Origin: Chlorobiota bacterium | Lineage (GTDB): Bacteria; Bacteroidota; Bacteroidia; Bacteroidales; JAADGE01 | Length of the DNA stretch: 9,183 bases | NCBI GenBank assembly: GCA_030592825.1 | Contig: JAUVIG010000128.1 | Location: forward strand, 1 to 9,183 | Reading direction: 5' to 3' | Shown here: one piece after another, positions 1 to 5,845 of the stretch | Layout: each line of letters starts with the position of its first letter | Position numbering within the stretch: the first letter of the stretch is position 1 | Made by a program: the position numbers and the translations under genes | The notes under the pieces: model-generated | Seen by the model: the letters and a program-made list of their open reading frames with translations, nothing else | Databases searched by the model: none | What the model was told of the DNA's origin: nothing

Positions 1-128
1 GGTTTATCATCGGGCGACAAGCTGCATATTGCCGAACATGCTCCGCATTGCATACATTGTTTTAATGATGCACCGCTGCTTTTGCTTAATTCTCTTATAA
101 ATTTTTTATCCGGTGTAATGATGTTCAT
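1..128 (-). CDS. qmoC: QmoC, quinone-interacting membrane-bound oxidoreductase subunit C (N-terminus only, runs off left edge)
   Basis: Forty-two codons plus two bases are visible, starting at ATG 128-126 and staying open to the window edge. The peptide begins MNIITPDKKF and contains a ferredoxin-type cluster motif at C25, C28, C31 and C35 (CMQCGACSAIC), followed by SLSPDDK. This matches the N-terminal [4Fe-4S] domain of QmoC, a fusion of HdrC-like iron-sulfur and HdrE/NarI-like heme b membrane parts that links the Qmo complex to the quinone pool. The membrane part lies outside the window. The gene follows qmoB on the same strand, as in known qmoABC operons, but after a 310-bp repeat-rich spacer. 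HdrC-like proteins share this motif; the position after qmoB decides the call. No Shine-Dalgarno sequence is seen. Confidence 0.85.
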   Translation of the reverse strand, partial: MNIITPDKKFIRELSKSSGASLKQCMQCGACSAICSLSPDDK

Positions 129-187
129 TTTATATTACTTGTTTCTGTTGATTATACAAATTGTTATTTTTGTGTTTGTTATAGTAA

Positions 188-215
188 CATGTTCCAAGTT
201 GCATGTTCCAAGTTT
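188..215. repeat. 2 x 14-bp tandem duplication
   Basis: Two adjacent copies of CATGTTCCAAGTT followed by G or T (188-201 and 202-215) differ only at the last base. They lie in the qmoB-qmoC spacer and abut the palindromic element at 216-280. They have no coding content and probably belong to the same composite intergenic repeat. Confidence 0.8.
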
Positions 216-280
216 GAGTTCACTCCGAAAAGTATAATTTTGCCGCGAATTCACGAAAACTTTGTTTTCGGAATGGACTC
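216..280. repeat. Imperfect 65-bp palindromic element in the qmoB-qmoC spacer
   Basis: The outer arms 216-231 (GAGTTCACTCCGAAAA) and 265-280 (TTTTCGGAATGGACTC) pair at 14 of 16 positions. The pairing continues weakly outward on both sides. A second, overlapping perfect hairpin, CGAAAAC-TTT-GTTTTCG, occupies 254-270, so two alternative folds compete for the 264-270 arm. No U-tract typical of an intrinsic terminator follows on the minus strand. It looks like a short MITE or REP-type intergenic element, but it could also act as an mRNA processing or stability hairpin between qmoB and qmoC. Confidence 0.7.
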
Positions 281-318
281 AAGTTTCAAAACTCTCATAT
301 AAATATCAGGCATGGACA

Positions 319-394
319 AACCTGCAACCTGCAACCTGCAACCTGCAACCTGCAACCTGCAACCTGCAACCTGTAACCTGTATCTGTAACCTGT
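319..394. repeat. Heptanucleotide tandem array (AACCTGC/T)
   Basis: Seven perfect AACCTGC units (319-367) are followed by two AACCTGT units (368-381), a 6-base degenerate unit (382-387) and a last AACCTGT (388-394). The array sits 44 bp downstream of the qmoB stop in transcription order and is not coding. A unit of seven is prone to slippage, so copy number probably varies between relatives. It is too short-period and spacer-free to be a CRISPR. Confidence 0.95.
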
Positions 395-438
395 AGTCAT
401 TATTTTTAAAACAAATTTTTATATTCTAAAATCAAACT

Positions 439-2577
439 CTATATATCCTTAAACGGATTAGGTCCTATCAATTCAATTTCTTCAACATAATTATTAATCA
501 ATTCAGGTATTTTATCATATTCATTAATTTCGATAAATTCTGTTCTTAATCGTTCCGGTTCAAGCATCATTGTTTCAAATGTTTCTTGCATGTTCTCGGC
601 TCTTGTTTCTGTTAATTCACTGCCGGTAATAAAATGGCATTGATAATCATCGCCCGGTTTGCAACCGATTTGCATAATTCCGTCAAATCCTTTTGAAAGT
701 GCATCCGAAATCCAAACTTTATTTACTGAACCGATACATCTTACCGGAATAATTCTGACAAATGCACTGTATTGAAGCCTTTTATACCCGGCCATATCAA
801 AAGCAGGATAAGCATCATTTTCACATACAAATGCCAAAATTCTTGGTTTTTCTTCAAATTCATCAGGAACTTCAATTGCTTTTATCATTGAGGAGATACT
901 GTCAATTGAAAAATCTGCAAAGTTTATTACTCTTTCAGGACAAGCGCCCAAACAAATACCGCATCTTCTGCAACGATTAGGGTTAGGAACAGGAGTTCCT
1001 TTTTCGTTCTCGTCATACATACCAAAGGGGCATTCTTCCGTACAACGTTTACAATCCGTACATCGTTCAAAATAAATTTCAGGAAAAGATGTATCTCCCG
1101 ATCTCGGATGAACACCTTCACCTCGTTTTATGCTTTCAATACACTGAACAGCCTTTAAAACAGCTCCTTGAGCATCCTCTGTGCTTGCACTTATACAACC
1201 GGGCATTCTTACCGTTCCGGCACTATATATTCCGGTTCTTCTTGTTTCGTAAGGGAAACAAATAAAATGAGAATCCGGGAAGTTGTATTTTAGCTCAGGT
1301 AACCCTTTGCCTTTCCTGTAGTTTAAATTAAGATCTTCTGAGTTTGAAGGTGTCATTCCTATAGCTAAAACAACCAGATCAAGTTTTAATCTGACAGTTT
1401 CATTAAGTAAATTATCATTAATCTCAACTGTGATGCTTCCGTCTTTGTCTTCTGTAAATTGTGACAGTTCCCCTTTTGTCAGGAATATTTGGTCGTTATC
1501 TTGAATTTCTTTATAAAATATCTCCAACCTCCCCGGCATTCTGATGTCTTTATATAAAATGAAAACATTGGCATCAGGATTTAATTCCGTTACATATTCG
1601 GCTTGCTTTAAACTTGCCGAACAGCAATAGTTTGAGCAATAGGGGAGATGTTTCTCATCTCTGGATCCGGCACATTGAATAAATAATATATTCTCTGCCT
1701 TTTTTTTGTCAGATACTCTGTGAATATTTCCTTCTTTGGCTAATTGTTCAAATTCAATATTTGTAAGTACATTCTTATAAGTTCTGTAATGATACTCAGG
1801 CAGTTTTGATGCATCATAAGGTTTCCAACCGGTGGCTAAAACAATGCTTGCAACTTTATATTGTTCTTCTGTACCGGAATTCATCAATGTTACTTTAAAT
1901 TTTCCCGGTTCACCTGAAATTTCTTTTATCTCGGAAGATTTTAAAACCTTTATATTGGTGTATTGATCTAATTCTGCAATTTTTTCGCCGATATTCGGTT
2001 CCTCCAATTGTTTGTAAGGAGCTTTTTGCGGTATTTGTTTATATAAATTATTTGCGAAACCTCCGAGTTTTTTTTCTTTTTCAACAAGAATAATGTTATA
2101 TCCTGCTTTTGCTCCCTCAACAGCGGCTGTTATTCCTGTAATACCGCCGCCTATAACTAATATATCAGAGCTTAAATCTTCAGCAATATATGGTTTTGGA
2201 GTAAGAGTTTTTTCTATTTTTGTAATACCCATTCTCAAATAATCCTCTGCCATCATTTGCGTGTCTTCATCATTAGGTTTTTGGCACCATGCTACTTGTT
2301 CCCTGATATTGACTCTTTCAATCTGTAATTCAGATTCAAATGAAAATTCTTTTGTATTCACCCGAGGAGAACATCCGGCAATAACAATACCGTCTAATTC
2401 AGAATTTTCTATATCGGATTGTATTAAGTCTTTTCCTTCTTTATTGCATAAAAACGGATGCTTTTTACACACTTTGAGATTATATTCTTCCGTTGCAACG
2501 GAACTTAAGGCTTCAACATCAATGCTTTCACCTATAGTACAGCCGGTGCAGATATATGTTGCTATGTTTTTTGACAT
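439..2577 (-). CDS. qmoB: QmoB, HdrA/FlpD-like flavoprotein subunit of the Qmo complex
   Basis: This 712-residue protein starts at ATG 2577-2575 and appears complete: it ends in GPNPFKDI, close to the GPNPFK-type end I recall for QmoB. Domains in order are: an N-terminal cysteine-containing segment (C10, C13, C37, C44, C69); an HdrA-type FAD module with GGGITG at 143-148, ATGWKPYDAS near 248-257, QCAGSRD at 301-307, a CSNYCCSAS cysteine patch at 314-322 and a second flavin motif near 450-470; two [4Fe-4S] ferredoxin motifs at C506/C509/C512/C516 and C536/C539/C542/C546; and a C-terminal FlpD/MvhD-like domain (about 578-700) with C585, C614, C639 and C647. The family passes electrons between QmoC and AprAB, possibly by flavin-based bifurcation (a proposal from the literature, not visible here). 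The FlpD fusion separates QmoB from QmoA. It lies 22 bp after the BRO/DinD-like gene instead of directly after qmoA. Confidence 0.95.
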   Translation of the reverse strand: MSKNIATYICTGCTIGESIDVEALSSVATEEYNLKVCKKHPFLCNKEGKDLIQSDIENSELDGIVIAGCSPRVNTKEFSFESELQIERVNIREQVAWCQKPNDEDTQMMAEDYLRMGITKIEKTLTPKPYIAEDLSSDILVIGGGITGITAAVEGAKAGYNIILVEKEKKLGGFANNLYKQIPQKAPYKQLEEPNIGEKIAELDQYTNIKVLKSSEIKEISGEPGKFKVTLMNSGTEEQYKVASIVLATGWKPYDASKLPEYHYRTYKNVLTNIEFEQLAKEGNIHRVSDKKKAENILFIQCAGSRDEKHLPYCSNYCCSASLKQAEYVTELNPDANVFILYKDIRMPGRLEIFYKEIQDNDQIFLTKGELSQFTEDKDGSITVEINDNLLNETVRLKLDLVVLAIGMTPSNSEDLNLNYRKGKGLPELKYNFPDSHFICFPYETRRTGIYSAGTVRMPGCISASTEDAQGAVLKAVQCIESIKRGEGVHPRSGDTSFPEIYFERCTDCKRCTEECPFGMYDENEKGTPVPNPNRCRRCGICLGACPERVINFADFSIDSISSMIKAIEVPDEFEEKPRILAFVCENDAYPAFDMAGYKRLQYSAFVRIIPVRCIGSVNKVWISDALSKGFDGIMQIGCKPGDDYQCHFITGSELTETRAENMQETFETMMLEPERLRTEFIEINEYDKIPELINNYVEEIELIGPNPFKDI

Positions 2578-2589
2578 TTGTTTCTTATT

Positions 2590-2621
2590 GTTTAGCTGTT
2601 TATTTGTTTAGCTGTTTATTT
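2590..2621. repeat. 2 x 16-bp perfect tandem repeat spanning the end of the BRO-like gene
   Basis: Two identical 16-bp units, GTTTAGCTGTTTATTT, occupy 2590-2605 and 2606-2621. They cover the last seven codons or so of the BRO/DinD-like gene, its stop (2600-2602) and part of the short gap before qmoB. In the minus-strand reading the repeat encodes the ENKQLNK tail, so the present C-terminus was probably made by the duplication. Confidence 0.95.
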
Positions 2622-3418
2622 TCAGGCAAGAAATTTTCTTGTGATATAACTTTTTCCCCACTTTCTTTTTCTAATTCTTTTCTTGCATTGCCTGCTATTT
2701 TTCCTCCAATTTTGGCTGCTTCTTTATTTTCTGTGAACCCTTGTGCCTCTTTTGCTCTTGTTATTTTAGTAGTAGATGCCTCGCCAAGCATTGAAAAAAT
2801 CAATTCTAAATCGCTCATGTGATCTCTTAAATTCTGTCTTTTTAAATTTTTGTGCTCTTTATATTGTGCTGGAGTCATTCCAAAAGTTGCTTTTGATATT
2901 TCTGCCGTTAATATTGCATATTCAATACGTTCTTTTATCCCTCGTTTTTTCCACTCATCAGTCAGTTCGTCTCTTATTGCAATGCTTCGCATTCGTTTTT
3001 CTATCCATACGTCTGAATATCCTTTGGCTTTGTATATTTCTTTTGTTCTTTTTGATGCAAGTTCCGGATTCTCAATTTCTTCTAATCTTTCATATCCGAC
3101 TTTTGCAAGCCAACGTTTAAACGGTTCTGCTTTTGGGGATGGTATTGATTGAATTATTCGTAAAAGTGTTTCTGTATCTGCACATTCTGTATTATATTTT
3201 TTACCATCTGTCGATACCATTTTTAGTAGTCGACAATTTGTCGACAAGTCAATACCATTTTCTTTTTCTCGTTTCTTCAATCTATACCAATAGTCTCTTG
3301 GTTTAACACTCTCTGTCAGGATAGCAACAACATCTATTATTGCAAAATACCATTTCTCTTGTTCTTTATCCCAATGAGTTCTGACTTTTTTAGTTTCAAA
3401 AAGTTTTATTTTTGACAT
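2600..3418 (-). CDS. BRO-N/DinD-like protein inserted between qmoA and qmoB
   Basis: This is a 272-residue protein with an ATG start at 3418. Residues 1-110 resemble a BRO-N domain (WYFAIIDVVAILTES near 23-37, YWYRLKKR at 43-50, IIQSIPSPKAEPFKRWLAKVGYERLEEIENPELA to about 121). The rest resembles the long DinD/BRO family common in Bacteroidota, with ILTAEISKATFGMT (169-182), NLRDHMSDLELIFSMLGEAS (196-215) and a basic tail AAKIGGKIAGNARKELEK (234-251). BRO-N proteins bind DNA and occur in phages and mobile regions; E. coli DinD is induced by DNA damage and inhibits RecA. No link to sulfur metabolism is known to me. Gaps are only 32 bp to qmoA and 22 bp to qmoB, so it should be read through in the qmo transcript. 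It looks like a later insertion that kept the operon intact. The last residues lie in a tandem repeat. Confidence 0.88.
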   Translation of the reverse strand: MSKIKLFETKKVRTHWDKEQEKWYFAIIDVVAILTESVKPRDYWYRLKKREKENGIDLSTNCRLLKMVSTDGKKYNTECADTETLLRIIQSIPSPKAEPFKRWLAKVGYERLEEIENPELASKRTKEIYKAKGYSDVWIEKRMRSIAIRDELTDEWKKRGIKERIEYAILTAEISKATFGMTPAQYKEHKNLKRQNLRDHMSDLELIFSMLGEASTTKITRAKEAQGFTENKEAAKIGGKIAGNARKELEKESGEKVISQENFLPENKQLNK

Positions 3419-3450
3419 AATACAATCATTTGTTAATTATAAATTTAATC

Positions 3451-4677
3451 TTACTGAATAGCTTTCAAAGCCATTCCTGTTGCATCTTTTAATGAACTTG
3501 ACACATCAAGCGGTTTTTTAGAACAACCTGCTGCATAAATTCCGTCTTCCTGTATGTTTTCAAGAAATCCGAATTCGTCAATTGATAACTGACTGATACT
3601 TGGATTTATCGGCACTATTCCGGTAGCAAGAACAGCCATCTCTACTTCTTCCTTAACTTTTCGTCCGGACATTATATCTTCTGCTTCCAAAATCAGATTA
3701 TTAGTTTCAGAAAGTTCATTGATCATTGCAACTTTTCCTTTTATCATCTCAATATTCTCTCTTTTTTGAACTTTTTGCAAGAAATCTTCATTTCTTCCCG
3801 ATATTCTTAAGTCAATATAAAAGATTTTGATCTTTGTTTCGGGGTATAATTCATTAATGTATAATGCTTGTTTCAAAGAAGCAGAGCAACAAACTGCCGA
3901 ACAGTATGGCAGATGATTCTCATCTCTGGAACCTGCACACTGAACAAAAGCAACTGTTTTCGGTATTTTGTTGTCAGACGGACGTTTGATTTCTCCTGAA
4001 TAAGGGCCGTTTTTTGCTGCTGTTCGCTCCATTATGACATTGGTAATGATATTAGGATATTTGTCATATCCAAGAGTTTCCAATTTAGATGCATCATAAG
4101 GTTTCCAACCGGTTGCAAAAACAACAGAATGAACATTTATTTCAAATTGTTCCTCTTCAGCATTTAGATTAACGGCATCATATTTACAAACATCTGCGCA
4201 TTTATTACAGCTTTCTTTTTTGCAATATTTGTCATCTATTGAATATTTCCATGGAAATGCCATTTCGTGAGGCATATATACGGCTTTTGTTTTATCAAGG
4301 TCATAATTGAAAAGATTCGGGCGTTCTTCAGGACAAACTTCTGAACAATCACCACAAGCAGTACAATTATCATTAATATATTCAGGGGATTTTTTAATTT
4401 TAACCGAAAAGTTACCTTTTGAACCCGAAATTGATTCAACAGTTGATGATGTGTATAATGTAATACGCGGGTTTTGTTTTATCCTTTTGAAATTTATTTC
4501 CAACCCGCAATATGGTGGGCAAAGTTTTGGGAAGTATTGATTAACTTGAGCAACTTTACCTCCTAAATACGGTAATTTTTCGACCAGAGTAACATTATGT
4601 CCAACTTCGGCAATTTCAACGGTAGTAGTGATACCACTTATTCCTCCGCCGACAACAAGTATGTGTTTTTTATTCAT
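3451..4677 (-). CDS. qmoA: QmoA, HdrA-like FAD/iron-sulfur subunit of the Qmo complex
   Basis: This 408-residue soluble flavoprotein belongs to the Qmo electron-transfer complex. The start chosen is ATG 4677-4675, which places ILVVGGGISG at residues 6-15, as expected for an N-terminal Rossmann FAD site. A longer reading frame would need a TTG at 4704 and adds nine unconserved residues. Two [4Fe-4S] motifs are visible inside the flavin domain: C105/C108/C111/C115, and C152/C157/C160/C164. HdrA signature stretches follow: ATGWKPYDASKL (188-199), QCAGSRDENHLPYCSAVCCSAS (247-267), and the second flavin loop YAAGCSKKPLDVSSSLKDATG (381-401). It is a shorter paralogue of QmoB, lacking the FlpD domain. 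Upstream there is no gene for 418 bp, only palindromic repeats, so it may need its own promoter. I did not find a clear one. A stand-alone HdrA is the alternative, unlikely beside qmoB, qmoC and aprBA. Confidence 0.94.
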   Translation of the reverse strand: MNKKHILVVGGGISGITTTVEIAEVGHNVTLVEKLPYLGGKVAQVNQYFPKLCPPYCGLEINFKRIKQNPRITLYTSSTVESISGSKGNFSVKIKKSPEYINDNCTACGDCSEVCPEERPNLFNYDLDKTKAVYMPHEMAFPWKYSIDDKYCKKESCNKCADVCKYDAVNLNAEEEQFEINVHSVVFATGWKPYDASKLETLGYDKYPNIITNVIMERTAAKNGPYSGEIKRPSDNKIPKTVAFVQCAGSRDENHLPYCSAVCCSASLKQALYINELYPETKIKIFYIDLRISGRNEDFLQKVQKRENIEMIKGKVAMINELSETNNLILEAEDIMSGRKVKEEVEMAVLATGIVPINPSISQLSIDEFGFLENIQEDGIYAAGCSKKPLDVSSSLKDATGMALKAIQ

Positions 4678-4714
4678 CAAATTATAATTATTCTTAAGAT
4701 TCAATTTTATATTT

Positions 4715-4730
4715 TATCCCTTTGGGGATA
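4715..4730. repeat. Short inverted repeat TATCCC-TTTG-GGGATA
   Basis: Six-base perfect arms surround a 4-base loop, 37 bp upstream of the qmoA start. It is the qmoA-proximal end of the palindrome cluster that fills 4715-5065. It lies close enough to the start to influence the qmoA leader. Confidence 0.6.
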
Positions 4731-4767
4731 TAATATCGGTAAAAAGAGTTATACTCGTTATATAACT

Positions 4768-4854
4768 ATGCCGTCAGGTACAGAATATGTAAATATATAC
4801 ATTTAAAATTTGACTGTACAAGTTTGCTTTTTATATTTCGTACCTAAAGGCACG
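4768..4854. repeat. Inverted pair of REP-like units (REPIN-like)
   Basis: The unit at 4769-4788 (TGCCGTCAGGTACAGAATAT) and the reverse complement of 4833-4852 (TGCCTTTAGGTACGAAATAT) match at 16 of 20 positions. They face each other across 44 bp. Paired inverted units in an intergenic space are the form of REPINs, which RAYT (TnpA_REP, Y1-type) transposases move in other bacteria. From memory, AGGTACGAAATAT-type units recur in Bacteroidota intergenic DNA. That memory is not checked here. Confidence 0.6.
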
Positions 4855-4913
4855 AAAAACGAACAAACTGTATTTTTTACCAATATTTTGTCCCTAATCT
4901 GCATTATTTACAA

Positions 4914-5011
4914 AAACCGTTAAAACGGTTATAATCAATATTTTGATTTCAACCCACGACTTAAGTCGTGGGTTAATATAACGAACTAAAACTCAACCGT
5001 TTTAACGGTTT
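4914..5011. repeat. Nested co-centred palindromes
   Basis: A perfect 24-bp palindrome occupies 4951-4974 (left half AACCCACGACTT, right half its exact complement). It is flanked by AACCGTTAAAACGGTT at 4915-4930 and by the exact reverse complement AACCGTTTTAACGGTT at 4995-5010. Both flanking blocks are hairpins themselves (7-bp arms). The two 20-bp spacers (4931-4950 and 4975-4994) are equal, so inner and outer symmetry share one centre between 4962 and 4963. The pairing extends one base outward (4914/5011). It lies between the YkgJ-like gene and qmoA. Possible roles are a REP/MITE element, a cruciform or protein-binding site, or a transcription attenuator separating the apr and qmo segments. 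Confidence 0.95.
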
Positions 5012-5051
5012 ATAAATAAATTCATGAATAATGTAGGTTAAAGGAACAATG

Positions 5052-5065
5052 TACATTTTAAATGT
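5052..5065. repeat. Small palindrome downstream of the YkgJ-like gene
   Basis: ACATTTTAAATGT (5053-5065) is a perfect 6+1+6 inverted repeat 30 bp after the stop of the YkgJ-like gene. With the preceding T it resembles the hairpin upstream of that gene at 5829-5845. Apart from this and the repeats listed separately, I see nothing in the 4678-5095 gap, and no small gene. Confidence 0.55.
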
Positions 5066-5095
5066 CAGTGTTTTATTCGTAAATCTATTTATAAT

Positions 5096-5821
5096 TTATT
5101 TCAATTCAAACAACTTCTCCCCAAAAAGAGCATATCGCAACCATCTTGATCCGAATTTTAAAAGCTCTGTATCGTCATTTTGAATTCTTTTAATTTCCTC
5201 TTCATTTATTTCAAACCGTTTTAAAAAAGAGCTTTCAAATACAAATTTTCTAAACTTATCAATATTGTAACATGCCATATAGAACATCCCGATTTGTTGT
5301 TCATTAAGATGTTTTCCTTCAATAAACGATTCGTGAGATATGATTTGATTAAAATACTCAAGCATTTCATTATATTTCCCGATGCCTTGATTGTTTAAAT
5401 AATCAGAAACAGTTACTGTTTTATTCTCTTTATTTCCTAAACAAAATTTATCCTCAATTAAGAAAAAGGCTTTTTCTGTCTTTTTTGAAATATCATGAGA
5501 ATTCTCACCAACAGGATACATCCTGCAAGCTCTTGGTCGGTCTGCGTAAACTTCGCACCCTTCTTTTCCTGCAAAAGGACATGTCTTATCTTCTTCTTTT
5601 AATTTCAGGACAATAATCGGTATTTTTTGTTCCTTACTGAATGGAGAAACAGTGTATTTATCAAGAAATTTTTGTGAAGTTATCCCCAAAGCATTTTTCA
5701 ACCTTACAATATCATAAGGTGTAAGAAATATATTAACATCACGGCAACATTTATTCAAACATGCCACTCCTTTATGACAAGAAAACCTTACTTTATCGGA
5801 GATGTCGAGGTATTTTGGCAT
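5096..5821 (-). CDS. YkgJ-family cysteine-cluster protein in the apr-qmo cluster
   Basis: This is a 241-residue protein with an ATG start at 5821. The N-terminal half carries the zinc/iron-chelating cysteine-cluster pattern: C15, C21, C25 and C26 (FSCHKGVACLNKCC), then C81 and C89 within TCPFAGKEGCEVYADRPRACR, and C99. C127 and C184 are extra. The GCxVYxxRPxxCRxYP stretch is the most recognisable family signature. The first cluster has wider spacing (C-x5-C-x3-CC) than the usual CxxCxxCC. Residues 130-241 appear helical, charged and unassigned. There is no signal peptide or membrane segment. The gene begins 24 bp after aprA stops, so the two are probably co-transcribed. Family members are thought to bind a metal or Fe-S cluster, and most have no proven role. 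Position suggests help in maturing or protecting the Fe-S/flavin enzymes around it; that is inference. Confidence 0.85.
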   Translation of the reverse strand: MPKYLDISDKVRFSCHKGVACLNKCCRDVNIFLTPYDIVRLKNALGITSQKFLDKYTVSPFSKEQKIPIIVLKLKEEDKTCPFAGKEGCEVYADRPRACRMYPVGENSHDISKKTEKAFFLIEDKFCLGNKENKTVTVSDYLNNQGIGKYNEMLEYFNQIISHESFIEGKHLNEQQIGMFYMACYNIDKFRKFVFESSFLKRFEINEEEIKRIQNDDTELLKFGSRWLRYALFGEKLFELK

Positions 5822-5828
5822 TTATTTT

Positions 5829-5845
5829 TACATTTTATAAATGTA
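5829..5845. repeat. Hairpin filling the aprA-ykgJ-like gap
   Basis: TACATTT-TAT-AAATGTA is a perfect 7-bp-arm inverted repeat. It occupies almost the whole 24-bp space directly after the aprA stop. It may stabilise the 3' end of the aprA segment of the mRNA, or be chance in AT-rich DNA. Confidence 0.5.

Noticed and set aside
319..394. CRISPR array
   Set aside because: Seven-base units without spacers are a microsatellite-type tandem repeat.
2261..3152. Several overlapping plus-strand open frames (2261-2611, 2556-2822, 2776-3120, 2850-3152)
   Set aside because: They are antisense to qmoB and the BRO-like gene, which have clear family motifs. Their hydrophobic leucine/serine/phenylalanine-rich peptides are typical mirrors of AT-rich coding DNA.
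439..4677. QmoA/QmoB as methanogen-type HdrA
   Set aside because: The two-paralogue arrangement, the FlpD domain on QmoB, the QmoC start downstream and the aprBA neighbours identify Qmo.
4678..4704. Longer qmoA start at TTG 4704
   Set aside because: It adds nine unconserved residues. The ATG at 4677 gives the normal short lead before the VVGGGISG flavin motif.
4597..4806. Plus-strand open frame 4597-4806 across the qmoA start
   Set aside because: It is antisense to qmoA and then runs into the palindrome field, with no family features.
4914..5011. CRISPR or intrinsic terminator
   Set aside because: The repeats are inverted and co-centred instead of direct with unique spacers, and no T-tract follows the central palindrome on either strand.
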